A stretch of DNA of 30,981 nucleotides from an uncultured Veillonella sp. (GTDB taxonomy: Bacteria; Bacillota; Negativicutes; Veillonellales; Veillonellaceae): the NCBI GenBank assembly GCA_934202215.1, contig CAKPXR010000014.1, positions 1-30,981 of the forward strand, written 5' to 3'. Within the stretch, counting starts at the first letter, position 1; each line of letters opens with the position of its first letter. The notes beneath the pieces were generated by a model. The model saw only the letters and a list, made by a program, of their open reading frames with translations. It was not told where the DNA came from and searched no databases. The position numbers and the translations under genes were made by a program. Of the stretch, positions 8,137 to 16,289 are shown piece after piece.

Positions 8137-9081
8137 ATGTCCTCAATAGAAAAGTTAACTGTACAAAACTATATCGGTCTCAAAGGTGAACGGCCAATCC
8201 GATTCATTGCCTCTGACGTTGATGGTACCTTGGTTAACGATGCTAAGTCCGTAGATCCAGAGGTGGTCAATGCGGTTTGTGCCGCTCGTGAAAGCGGTAT
8301 TCGCGTGGCTATTGCATCAGGGCGAGCATGGCATGAAATGGATGATATCATAGAGGCTATGCCGTGTCTTCGGTACTTTGTATGTACTAATGGTGCGTAT
8401 GTCATGGATAAAGAAGAAGAAAAAGAATTGTTACATATTACTATTGATAAAGCGCGTGCCTTAGGGTTGGTACGGAAATTGATGGATTATGGTGTATTTG
8501 TAGAGGCCTATGTGAAAGCTGAAATTTTCGGACAATATCCTACTGTTGGTAATGAGACTGAGCAAGCAGAACACTTCTTTAGACCCAATATTAGGCCTTT
8601 CATTTTAAAAACACGTACTATGGTACCTAATCTGATCGCTCATTTAGAATCTTTACCAGAGGGGCCAGAGAAAATTCAAATCTTTTACGGTGATGAAGCT
8701 CTATCTGAACGCATTCTGACCGATTTACGAGATGCATTTCAAGGGGCTGCCATGGATGGCAAAGGGCGTGACCGCTTTTATGATGTTCTTGAATCGAGTG
8801 AAGGTAATTTAGAATTTGTGTTACCTCATACGACAAAAGGAACAGCGGTAGAGGCATTGGCTAATCATTGGGGCTATACAGCCGATGAAGTTATGACTAT
8901 TGGTGATAGCGAAAATGACCTGTCCATGATCCGCTTTGCTGGTGCTGGCGTGGCTATGGGAAATGCACGTGACAATGTAAAAGCTGCTGCACGATATGAG
9001 ACAATGGATAATAATCATTATGGTGTAGCTCGCGCTCTTTATTCAGCTATTGCATATAACCGTGAATTAGAAGGTAAATAA
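8137..9081 (+). CDS. Cof-type HAD-IIB phosphatase
   Basis: Haloacid-dehalogenase-superfamily phosphatase of the Cof subfamily, 314 residues, probably cytoplasmic and acting on a sugar phosphate or similar small phosphoester. Motif I is FIASDVDGTLVND (nucleophilic Asp in DxDGT). Motif II is IASGR. The motif III lysine lies in TKGTAVEAL, and motif IV is MTIGDSENDLSMI followed by GAGVAMGNA, which together define the subfamily. A cap domain of about 100 residues lies between motifs II and III. AAAGGAGG lies five bases before the ATG. About 25 extra residues precede motif I, slightly longer than usual. It follows the M20 gene on the same strand and may share its transcript. The substrate cannot be predicted. 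Confidence 0.92.
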   Translation: MSSIEKLTVQNYIGLKGERPIRFIASDVDGTLVNDAKSVDPEVVNAVCAARESGIRVAIASGRAWHEMDDIIEAMPCLRYFVCTNGAYVMDKEEEKELLHITIDKARALGLVRKLMDYGVFVEAYVKAEIFGQYPTVGNETEQAEHFFRPNIRPFILKTRTMVPNLIAHLESLPEGPEKIQIFYGDEALSERILTDLRDAFQGAAMDGKGRDRFYDVLESSEGNLEFVLPHTTKGTAVEALANHWGYTADEVMTIGDSENDLSMIRFAGAGVAMGNARDNVKAAARYETMDNNHYGVARALYSAIAYNRELEGK

Positions 9082-9175
9082 ATGATAATCTAATTAAATG
9101 TAAATGAAAAATAACGCTATAACGCTGATGCAGAAGAAATAATATATCTTATGGTTGATAGAGAGGTGATGTAAA

Positions 9176-9373
9176 ATGGGAAATTTAAAGTTTCATATAG
9201 ACGATACTTGTGTTAAGTGTGGTGCTTGTGCTGTAGATTGTCCTGTTCAATGCATCACTAAAGGGGAGACTCGGTTTAACATAGGTAAAGGGTGTATCGG
9301 ATGTGGCGATTGTTATTCTATCTGCCCTGTAGGGGCCGTAAAAATGACTAAATGTGAGACTATTAAGGAATAA
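9176..9373 (+). CDS. 2[4Fe-4S] ferredoxin
   Basis: A 65-residue bacterial-type ferredoxin that moves electrons at low potential between cytoplasmic redox enzymes. Two complete cluster-binding motifs are present: CxxCxxCxxxCP at residues 12-23 (CVKCGACAVDCP) and again at residues 40-51 (CIGCGDCYSICP). This gives eight cysteines for two cubane clusters. The length is slightly above the classic 55-60 residues through a longer linker between the motifs. The ribosome site is GAGGTGAT, just before the ATG. It sits between the HAD and guaA genes with no functional link visible. CO dehydrogenase encoded 16 kb downstream is one possible partner, but that is only a guess. Confidence 0.95.
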   Translation: MGNLKFHIDDTCVKCGACAVDCPVQCITKGETRFNIGKGCIGCGDCYSICPVGAVKMTKCETIKE

Positions 9374-9481
9374 TTGCTTGCACGTATGCTTGAAGGTATA
9401 GCACTACTTGTGTAAGGATTAAAAATAGTTCGCCTATAAGAATGAAGAAAATCCGAACATTTAAAACTTTTATATAATTTT

Positions 9482-9516
9482 CATACGGAATATATGGAGT
9501 CCATATACTTCGTATG
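9482..9516 (+). promoter_or_regulatory. 35-bp near-perfect palindrome abutting the guaA promoter
   Basis: Arms CATACGGAATATATGGA and TCCATATACTTCGTATG around one central G. Fifteen of 17 positions pair exactly, one is a G-T wobble and one a mismatch. It ends two bases before the -10 TATAAT and covers where a -35 would lie. It has no T-run, so it reads as an operator more than a terminator. Confidence 0.6.
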
Positions 9517-9517
9517 G

Positions 9518-9523
9518 TATAAT
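9518..9523 (+). promoter_or_regulatory. extended -10 of the guaA promoter
   Basis: TGG immediately before TATAAT gives a TGnTATAAT-like extended -10. No good -35 is present, as expected for an extended -10 promoter or one needing an activator. The transcript would start near 9530. Confidence 0.6.
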
Positions 9524-9541
9524 GAAATGTAATGAAATTTA

Positions 9542-9587
9542 GCGTTTTGCTCGAGAAAACGCACCGCCAGTACAGAAATGTATGGGC
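9542..9587 (+). promoter_or_regulatory. two-hairpin structured leader of guaA (unassigned)
   Basis: Hairpin 1 is GCGTTTT (9542-9548) / AAAACGC (9556-9562) with a 7-base loop. Hairpin 2 is GCCAGTACA / TGTATGGGC (9566-9587), closed by a GAAA tetraloop with one mismatch and one wobble. Both lie in the ~110-base leader of guaA. I do not see the conserved core of the purine riboswitch. There is no terminator after hairpin 2, so any control would act on translation or RNA stability. Confidence 0.4.
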
Positions 9588-9638
9588 ATTAAAAAATAGT
9601 GAATATACTTTCACAAATAGATGCATATGGAGGAAGGC

Positions 9639-11174
9639 ATGGAAAACAAGGAATTTGTTATTGTTGTTGACTTTGGTGGTCAATATAATCAATTGATCGC
9701 GCGCCGTGTGCGTGAAAATCACGTATACTGCGAAGTGTATCCATACAACAAAGCGCTGGAAAAAATTAAAGAATTAAAGCCGCAAGGTATTATCTTCACA
9801 GGTGGTCCAAACAGCGTATATGAAGAAAATTCTCCTAAAATTGAAAAAGAGATTTTTGAACTTGGTATTCCAGTTCTTGGCATGTGCTATGGTATGCAAT
9901 TTATGGCGCATACATTGGGCGGCGAAGTTAAATCTGCGGACAACCGTGAATTTGGTAAAACACCTACTAAAGTGGATACCACATCTCCATTGTTTAAAGG
10001 CTTGGACGAAGACCAAGTTGTTTGGATGTCCCACGTTGACTATGTAGCAAAAGTACCTGAAGGTTTCGAAATCGTTGCACATACAAAAGACTGTCCTGTT
10101 GCATCCATGCAAAATAAAGAACGTAAGTTATACGCTATGCAATACCATGCAGAAGTATTGCACACTGAACATGGTAAAGAAATGCTTCACAACTTCTTGT
10201 ACGAAGTATGTGGTTTCACAGGTACATGGACAATGGCAAACTATGCAAAAACGGCTATTGAAGAAATCCGTAACACTGTAGGTGATGGCAAAGTATTGTT
10301 GGCATTGTCTGGCGGTGTAGATAGCTCCGTTGCAGCAGCTCTTATTTCTAAAGCTGTTGGCGATCAATTGACTTGTATCTTTGTTGACCATGGTTTAATG
10401 CGTAAAAACGAAGGCGACGAAGTTGAAGCTGCTTTCAAATATTCTGGTATGCATTTCATCCGTGTCGATGCAGAAAAACGTTTCTTAGATAAATTGGCTG
10501 GCCTTGAAGATCCAGAAGCGAAACGTAAAGCTATCGGCGAAGAATTCATCCGCGTATTCGAAGACGAAGGCCGTAAAATCGGTTCCGTTGACTTCTTGGC
10601 GCAAGGTACAATCTACCCTGACGTTATCGAGTCCGGTACTGGCGAAGCTGAAGTTATCAAATCTCACCACAATGTAGGCGGCTTGCCTGCAGTTGTAGAC
10701 TTCAAAGGCCTTATCGAACCATTGCGTAACCTCTTCAAAGACGAAGTGCGTGAACTTGGTTCTGAATTAGGTTTGGCTGATTACCTCGTATGGCGTCAAC
10801 CATTCCCAGGTCCTGGTTTGGCTATTCGTGTAATGGGTGAAATCACGAAAGATAAACTCGATATCTTGCGTGATGCGGACTACATCTTCCGTGACGAAAT
10901 TGCAAAAGCTGGTCTTAATCGCAGCATCAACCAATACTTTGCAGTATTAACATCTACACGTACTGTAGGCGTTATGGGTGACTTCCGTACATACGATTAC
11001 ACATTGGCATTGCGTGGCGTAACAACAACAGACTTCATGACTGCTGACTGGGCACGCATCCCTTACGACGTATTGGACACAATCTCCCGTCGTATCGTAA
11101 ACGAAGTACAACACATCAACCGTATCGTGTACGATATTACATCTAAACCACCTGCAACAATTGAGTGGGAATAA
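9639..11174 (+). CDS. guaA: GMP synthase (glutamine-hydrolysing)
   Basis: Converts XMP to GMP using ATP and glutamine, the last step of de novo guanine nucleotide synthesis. The single 511-residue chain holds an N-terminal class I glutamine amidotransferase with the nucleophile Cys83 in GMCYGMQ and the His/Glu pair in QYHAEV. The ATP pyrophosphatase domain follows, with its P-loop at SGGVDSS (residues 224-230). The C-terminal dimerisation domain ends in the typical [13 protein letters not shown] precedes the ATG at 9639 with good spacing and lies inside the upstream in-frame extension, so 9639 is preferred. An unusual palindrome and a folded leader precede it, which suggests dedicated control. 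It ends at a clear terminator. Confidence 0.98.
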   Translation: MENKEFVIVVDFGGQYNQLIARRVRENHVYCEVYPYNKALEKIKELKPQGIIFTGGPNSVYEENSPKIEKEIFELGIPVLGMCYGMQFMAHTLGGEVKSADNREFGKTPTKVDTTSPLFKGLDEDQVVWMSHVDYVAKVPEGFEIVAHTKDCPVASMQNKERKLYAMQYHAEVLHTEHGKEMLHNFLYEVCGFTGTWTMANYAKTAIEEIRNTVGDGKVLLALSGGVDSSVAAALISKAVGDQLTCIFVDHGLMRKNEGDEVEAAFKYSGMHFIRVDAEKRFLDKLAGLEDPEAKRKAIGEEFIRVFEDEGRKIGSVDFLAQGTIYPDVIESGTGEAEVIKSHHNVGGLPAVVDFKGLIEPLRNLFKDEVRELGSELGLADYLVWRQPFPGPGLAIRVMGEITKDKLDILRDADYIFRDEIAKAGLNRSINQYFAVLTSTRTVGVMGDFRTYDYTLALRGVTTTDFMTADWARIPYDVLDTISRRIVNEVQHINRIVYDITSKPPATIEWE

Positions 11175-11187
11175 AATATAAGTTTTT

Positions 11188-11217
11188 GAGAGCCACATAT
11201 ATTGTGGCTCTCTTTTC
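11188..11217 (+). terminator. terminator after guaA
   Basis: GAGAGCCACA (11188-11197) / TGTGGCTCTC (11203-11212) with a 5-base loop, then TTTTCTTG. Confidence 0.92.
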
Positions 11218-11284
11218 TTGTGATATGAAATATTGAATAAATAATTAGTTTATTAACTTTAGGAACGTATGTTTGTTAATTAAT

Positions 11285-11312
11285 TTGATTAAAGTATTAT
11301 TTTTGGTATAAT
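11285..11312 (+). promoter_or_regulatory. promoter of the restriction-modification operon
   Basis: TTGATT, a 16-base spacer ending in TTGG, then perfect TATAAT with TGG before it (extended -10). It lies 34 bases upstream of the first methylase start codon. Confidence 0.7.
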
Positions 11313-11346
11313 AAAGTTAATTATTTTTAGTAATAGGGGGGGTTTG

Positions 11347-12180
11347 ATGAATAATTTATTATTAAGTCCTTTATTGAAATGGGTAGGCGGTAAACGGCAA
11401 TTATTATCTGATATTATCCCTATGCTTGACAATAAGTGTTCTACTTATGTAGAACCATTTATTGGTGGGGGTGCTGTATTGTTTAGTATGCAACCTAAGA
11501 AGGCTATAATTAATGATTATAATCATGAGTTAATTAATGTATATAGGGTAGTTCGTGATAATCTTGATGAATTGTTAGAGTTACTTTATATTCATCAGGT
11601 CAATAATTCCTCCGAGTATTACTATGAAGTTAGAGCTTGGGATCGTGGCGAGTATTTAAATAAAATGTCTAATATAGAAAAAGCTGCACGTATAATTTAT
11701 TTAAATAAAACTTGTTATAATGGCTTGTATAGAGTTAATTCAGCGGGGCAGTTTAATTCTCCATATGGAAGGTATAAGAATCCTAATATTGTTAATGAAG
11801 CTATACTAAAGGCTGTTTCAAAGTATTTTAAAAATAATGATATAGATATCCGTAATGGGGATTATAAAGATACATTAATAAATTTAGATAAACGTTCGTT
11901 TGTATACCTAGATCCACCTTATATGCCAATTTCATCTTCATCCTCATTTACTGGTTATACGGAAGGTGGTTTTGGATATGATCATCAAGTAGAGCTAAAA
12001 GAAGAGTGTGATAAATTAACTCAACAAGGTATTCGATTTGTACAATCTAATTCTGATTGTGATGAAATTAGAGAATTATATAAAGAGTATAAAATTAAAA
12101 CAGTAAAAGCAAAACGAAGTATAAATAGTGTGGCTAAGAAGCGTGGAGAAATAAATGAGGTTCTAATTTATAATGTCTAA
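11347..12180 (+). CDS. D12-class (Dam-like) adenine-N6 DNA methyltransferase
   Basis: Transfers a methyl group from S-adenosylmethionine to adenine N6 in DNA. 277 residues, the normal size for the MethyltransfD12 family (Dam, DpnM). The family order is visible: LLKWVGGKRQLL near the N-terminus (motif X), VEPFIGGGAVLF (motif I, SAM binding), YLNKTCYNGLYRVN, and the catalytic DPPY in FVYLDPPYMP (motif IV). The ATG at 11347 is chosen after the run of seven G, and the TTG at 11344 is less likely. The next gene's ATG overlaps its last 8 bases, so the two are translationally coupled. It is the first gene of a four-gene AT-rich operon with a restriction enzyme, so it protects host DNA. The recognition sequence cannot be read from the protein; GATC is only one possibility for this class. 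Confidence 0.95.
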   Translation: MNNLLLSPLLKWVGGKRQLLSDIIPMLDNKCSTYVEPFIGGGAVLFSMQPKKAIINDYNHELINVYRVVRDNLDELLELLYIHQVNNSSEYYYEVRAWDRGEYLNKMSNIEKAARIIYLNKTCYNGLYRVNSAGQFNSPYGRYKNPNIVNEAILKAVSKYFKNNDIDIRNGDYKDTLINLDKRSFVYLDPPYMPISSSSSFTGYTEGGFGYDHQVELKEECDKLTQQGIRFVQSNSDCDEIRELYKEYKIKTVKAKRSINSVAKKRGEINEVLIYNV

Positions 12181-13477
12181 TAAGTCCATAACAGCTAATG
12201 ATGCATGGGCCATGCTCATAGAAAAATATGATATTGTTAATACGGTTATTAAAGATGGGCTATTTCATATTAAGGCTAGTGAGATAAAAGTCTTTAAAGA
12301 ACCGCGATTAATGGCAAAGTGGGATTGTATAGCTGCTTTGCCGACAGTTTTAAAAAAAAATAATTTAAATATCCTACCAGATAGTAGAAGTTCCTATGTT
12401 CTGGGGGATTTTCTTTTATATCAGGAAATACCAGAGTTACAAGAAGAAGTTTTTAATATGGATTATGTTGAAATCCCTGATTATGAAACGATAGATATCA
12501 ATAATATTTCTTCAGAGGCAGTCGCCATAAATGTTCTAGTTATTTCTGGTATATTGGATGATTTTCTTGGTGTTGATGGAACTGTACAGACTTTTAGTGG
12601 TCGAATGGGAACTGGTGAATTTGATTTTGTAGTTGACACAGTAAGAGGTAATAAACAAAAAATTTTTGTTAAAAATGCTCAATGTGAAATAGATGGCGGA
12701 TTTGAAAATGAGCATGAAGTCGTTATTATGGAAGCTAAAAATGTCTTAAATGAAGAATTTCATGTTAGACAACTATATTTTCCGTATAGATTGTGGTGCA
12801 AGAAGGTTACAAAGCCTATAAGATTGATCTTTTCGATATATTCCAATATGATTTTTCGTTTATTTGAGTATAGGTTTGTTGAAATAAATGATTATTCATC
12901 TATAGAATTAATAAAAACAAAAAATTATTCACTTCAAGATACAACAATAGATATTGAAGATTTAATAGAAGTTAGAAATAATACTAGGATTTGTTATCAA
13001 GATAATCAATATGATGATTTGAAAGTGCCCTTTATTCAAGCAAACTCTTTTGAACGTGTTGTATCATTATTGGAAAATATGAAAGATAACCCTATGACAA
13101 AAGAACAAATTGCTGAATTGATGGTGTTTGATGAAAGACAGTCAGACTATTATTATAATGCAGGCGCTTATTTAGGATTATTTGAAAAGAAACGTGAAGA
13201 TAAGATCAGTAAGGTATTTTTAACGAGATTGGGCGACAATGTATTTTCGTTAAATTATAAGGAACGGCAATTAAAATTTGTTGAATTAATCTTAAAACAT
13301 CAGATTTTTGCTGATTGTTTTGACATGGTTATAAATAGTGGAGGGGAATTACCTGACATAGAAACGATAGAAAGCCTAATGCGTGAATATAATGTTTGCA
13401 ATGAAGGACAGATAAATAGACGAGCTAGTTCAGTTCAAGGCTGGATCAAATGGATTTTTAATCTTAGAAATTTATAA
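12173..13477 (+). CDS. type II restriction endonuclease, PD-(D/E)XK fold
   Basis: A 434-residue protein lying between two DNA methylases. The likely nuclease core is at residues 145-205: GTGEFDFVVD, then EIDGGFE with Asp174, then VVIMEAKN with Glu187 and Lys189. The 13-residue gap between Asp and the ExK pair fits the PD-(D/E)XK active site. A following VRQLYFPYRLW segment is shared, from memory, with type II enzymes annotated by DUF6996/DUF6997-type domains. About residues 290-430 look helical and may be a winged-helix DNA-reading region. It overlaps the upstream methylase by 8 bases and is followed 12 bases later by the second methylase. Very AT-rich codon use, with AAT, TAT and ATA common, differs from flanking guaA and suggests transfer. 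Specificity is unknown. Confidence 0.82.
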   Translation: MSNKSITANDAWAMLIEKYDIVNTVIKDGLFHIKASEIKVFKEPRLMAKWDCIAALPTVLKKNNLNILPDSRSSYVLGDFLLYQEIPELQEEVFNMDYVEIPDYETIDINNISSEAVAINVLVISGILDDFLGVDGTVQTFSGRMGTGEFDFVVDTVRGNKQKIFVKNAQCEIDGGFENEHEVVIMEAKNVLNEEFHVRQLYFPYRLWCKKVTKPIRLIFSIYSNMIFRLFEYRFVEINDYSSIELIKTKNYSLQDTTIDIEDLIEVRNNTRICYQDNQYDDLKVPFIQANSFERVVSLLENMKDNPMTKEQIAELMVFDERQSDYYYNAGAYLGLFEKKREDKISKVFLTRLGDNVFSLNYKERQLKFVELILKHQIFADCFDMVINSGGELPDIETIESLMREYNVCNEGQINRRASSVQGWIKWIFNLRNL

Positions 13478-13489
13478 AGGACAAAATTT

Positions 13490-14221
13490 ATGAAATGGGA
13501 GCCTGATAATTTTCAATTGGAATATAATTCCGTGTGGTCATTTCCGGAAAGAGGAAATTGGGCGACACATGACTCAAAATGGAGGGGGAATTGGTCTCCC
13601 TATATTCCTCGTAATATTTTGCTTAGATATTCTAATATGAATGAATTAGTACTCGATCAGTTTGCTGGTGGTGGAACTACTCTTATAGAAGCGAAGCTAT
13701 TAAATCGAAATATAATAGGGGTTGATATAAATACTATTGCACTTCAGCGATGTAAAGAAAAGATCAGCTTTAAGCATGAGGGAGCTAATGGGAAAATATA
13801 TTTACGTAAAGGTGATGCAAGAAAATTAGACTTTATTTCTGATGAATGTATTGATTTAATATGCACACATCCACCATATGCTGATATTATTAAGTATAGT
13901 GAGAATATAAAAGGGGATTTGTCACTTTTAAATGTAGAAGACTTTATTAATGAGATGAAGTTAGTAGCTATTGAAAGTTATCGTGTATTAAAAAAAGACA
14001 AGTTTTGTGCTATTCTCATGGGAGATATTCGGCGGAAAGGTAATATAGTTCCAATAGCTTTTTATGTAATGAAAGTATTTCAGGACATTGGATTTACGTT
14101 GAAGGAATTGGTTATAAAAGAACAACATAATTGTAGAAGAACGGAATATTGGAAAACGAGTGGAGTGAATTATAATTTTTTGCTTATTGCTCATGAATAT
14201 TTGTTTGTATTTAGAAAGTAA
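13490..14221 (+). CDS. second DNA methyltransferase (N4-cytosine or N6-adenine type)
   Basis: A 243-residue SAM-dependent amino-methyltransferase. The SAM-binding motif I is DQFAGGGTT at residues 56-64, followed by the acidic strand IIGVDIN. The catalytic motif IV is THPPY at about residues 126-130; a T/S-PPY form is commonest in N4-cytosine enzymes but also occurs in N6-adenine ones. The N-terminal part (SVWSFPERGNWATH and WRGNWSPYIPRNILLRYS) is typical of the short N4/N6 family and carries part of the cofactor site. It follows the restriction enzyme by 12 bases and precedes the OLD gene by 9, so all are one operon. Two different methylases beside one nuclease suggests an asymmetric recognition site, one enzyme per strand. 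That is inference. Confidence 0.88.
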   Translation: MKWEPDNFQLEYNSVWSFPERGNWATHDSKWRGNWSPYIPRNILLRYSNMNELVLDQFAGGGTTLIEAKLLNRNIIGVDINTIALQRCKEKISFKHEGANGKIYLRKGDARKLDFISDECIDLICTHPPYADIIKYSENIKGDLSLLNVEDFINEMKLVAIESYRVLKKDKFCAILMGDIRRKGNIVPIAFYVMKVFQDIGFTLKELVIKEQHNCRRTEYWKTSGVNYNFLLIAHEYLFVFRK

Positions 14222-14230
14222 AGGGGTTTT

Positions 14231-16036
14231 ATGATACGTATTGTAAAATGTAGTATATCAAGATATCGTTCTATTTTATCAATGACTTTAGATATTTCGC
14301 AAGAGTCAAATAGTATTGCAATATGTGGCCCGAATAATGTAGGTAAAACTAATACATTGAGAGCAATTAATTTGTTTTTCTATCCTGAAGACTATGTTAG
14401 AGAGATAGATATGCCTAAAATTAAAAGTGCAACAGGAGGGCAGTCGACGCACCCTAAAATTGAATTAACTTTTTGGGATGAAGACCGATCTAGATATTAT
14501 GTTTTATGTAGAGATATGAAAGTTTATTCAGAAAATTCTTCAGAAACTAGTCTTACAGGTTTCTCCTATGAGCCTCATAATAAAAAGAATAAATTAGTGC
14601 TGTCATCAGAAGAAGTTTTAGAGTTATTTGGAAAAATGGAATTTGTTTATATTGAATCAATTAATACATTTATTCCGGAGTTGATTAGAAAAATAACGGA
14701 CGGTATGATTGATGTTGAGTATGATAAAAGTCGGTTGTCAAAGTCTAAAAGGAAATTGAAAGAGGCTTATGATACATATGTAGATGGATTATCCCAGATA
14801 TTAGGAACCTTTGCAAATGATATTTCAGATACGTTTAGACATTTTAGAGAAAATTGGAAAGTAGAGTTTGTTGTACCTAAAAATTCGGAAACATTTAAAG
14901 ATTTGGTGTCTGAAGACGTGAAATTATCATTAAATGATAATGGAAGTATTGGTGTTTTAGATAAAGGTGCAGGGCTGCAGCGTTTAGCGACTATTCTTTT
15001 AAATTTTGAAATGTTATCTCGTCTTGATAGTAAGAAAAATATTTTTGTATGTATTGATGAGCCAGATGCTTATTTACATGAAGGTTTACAAAGAAAACTA
15101 AAAAGACTTTTTGACGAAAAAAATAATTCTATGCAATTATTTTTTACAACCCATTCAAAAATATTTATAAATGAATATAATATGCAAAACGTATTTTTAT
15201 TAAATTCAAAGTATTATGAAAAATTTTCAACTAGGAAAAAGAAAAATATTAATGTAATGGAAACGGAAATTGTCGACATTAATGAGCAAAATGGGTATGA
15301 TCAAATATGCTCGCATTTAGGGATTGAGCCTGTAACTTATGAATTATTGCAATGTAATAATATATTAGTTGAAGGTAATTGTGATAAAAAATATTTAACA
15401 GAATTAATTAAGTTTTTTGGATTTGATTGCCCTAATATAGAATCACTTAATGGTGCAGATAATGCCATAAAATATTTGGAGTTTTATAATTCGTATTACC
15501 ATAATAATACATCCAAATATAAGCCCAAAATTAAAATAATTTTTGATAATGATCCAAAGGGGCGAGAAATATATAATAAGATAAGAGCGAATAATTATCA
15601 AAATATAGAAGTGAAATCAATATTAATCAATAACCATATGAATACTGGAAATATAAATGTAGAACATAATAACACCAATAATGAGATTGAGGATTTTATG
15701 TATCCAGAGGTTATGGTTTTTTTGATTAATTTACTTTTACAAAGAAAGAATATGGCTAAATTAAATAAAACCAAAATTTGTAAAAAGGTTCACACACGCG
15801 CATTTTCTGTAAAAGGGATCTTGGAATTATGTGAGTATGAGAAAAATTCTGTGAATCCAGATAAAGGTGCTGAAATATCGTTTATATCTTCAGGAAATCA
15901 AACTAATAGAATAAAAGAAGGATTAGCGGGTATGTTTAATTTGGAAGCTAACAAACCTTTGTTATCCTTACTAGCAGAGTGTAATGTTAAATATCCTTAT
16001 GTTAAAGAGGCCCTTAATGAATTGTGTACCTTTTGA
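14231..16036 (+). CDS. OLD-family ATP-dependent nuclease (ABC-type ATPase plus Toprim)
   Basis: 601 residues. The N-terminal SMC/RecF-like ATPase has Walker A GPNNVGKT at residues 33-40, a signature-like DKGAGLQRLATIL at about 245-257, Walker B FVCIDEPDAYLHE near 270-282, and the H-loop in FFTTHSK near 305. The C-terminal Toprim domain begins at about residue 376 with ILVEGNCDKKYL (catalytic Glu) and continues with IIFDNDPKG near 435 (metal-binding Asp pair). Size and order match overcoming-lysogenisation-defect nucleases, which act in phage defence. No UvrD-like helicase (Gabija), reverse transcriptase (retron) or AriB-type partner adjoins, so it is best called a class 1-like OLD. It starts 9 bases after the second methylase, so it is probably co-expressed with the restriction system. 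It is very AT-rich, like its operon. Confidence 0.9.
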   Translation: MIRIVKCSISRYRSILSMTLDISQESNSIAICGPNNVGKTNTLRAINLFFYPEDYVREIDMPKIKSATGGQSTHPKIELTFWDEDRSRYYVLCRDMKVYSENSSETSLTGFSYEPHNKKNKLVLSSEEVLELFGKMEFVYIESINTFIPELIRKITDGMIDVEYDKSRLSKSKRKLKEAYDTYVDGLSQILGTFANDISDTFRHFRENWKVEFVVPKNSETFKDLVSEDVKLSLNDNGSIGVLDKGAGLQRLATILLNFEMLSRLDSKKNIFVCIDEPDAYLHEGLQRKLKRLFDEKNNSMQLFFTTHSKIFINEYNMQNVFLLNSKYYEKFSTRKKKNINVMETEIVDINEQNGYDQICSHLGIEPVTYELLQCNNILVEGNCDKKYLTELIKFFGFDCPNIESLNGADNAIKYLEFYNSYYHNNTSKYKPKIKIIFDNDPKGREIYNKIRANNYQNIEVKSILINNHMNTGNINVEHNNTNNEIEDFMYPEVMVFLINLLLQRKNMAKLNKTKICKKVHTRAFSVKGILELCEYEKNSVNPDKGAEISFISSGNQTNRIKEGLAGMFNLEANKPLLSLLAECNVKYPYVKEALNELCTF

Positions 16037-16289
16037 TAGAAGCTATAATAAATAAAGAAATTAATAGAGAGGGTTAGTATGAAATATTTTGATTGAAACT
16101 TTTTTGTTAGGTTATGTTTAATTATAATTAGTTTTAAACAAAATATGTAATCTTGTTTTCATATAATCAGAAATTTGTAGTTAACCATATAATTTTTGAA
16201 AATTATTATAAGTATATCAATACGATATAAGGGGATAGTGAACATATACTTTACATGCGATATGGTATATCTAATCAATGAGGCTTAAT
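16037..16289 (+). other. AT-rich spacer after the defence island
   Basis: No full gene seen. A GAGGG ribosome-like site leads only to a five-codon frame (ATG at 16079), perhaps the decayed start of a lost gene. An 11-base copy of ATAATTAGTTT at 16124-16134 matches 11241-11251 on the other side of the island. A GATAT-GGT-ATATC inverted repeat lies near 16258-16271. No clear terminator follows the OLD gene. Confidence 0.4.

Noticed and set aside
8137..9373. Dedicated pathway linking HAD phosphatase, M20 hydrolase and ferredoxin
   Set aside because: They are same-strand neighbours only; no shared substrate or motif supports a joint pathway.
9542..9587. Purine riboswitch before guaA
   Set aside because: The conserved loop and junction sequences of that class are absent.
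11347..14221. Calling the restriction system DpnII-like
   Set aside because: The two-methylase layout is similar, but the nuclease shows a different sequence plan and the second methylase is not clearly DpnA-like. The recognition site is unknown.
14231..16036. Gabija, retron or PARIS system based on the OLD-type gene
   Set aside because: No UvrD-like helicase, reverse transcriptase or AriB-type partner is adjacent; the gene is joined to a restriction operon instead.
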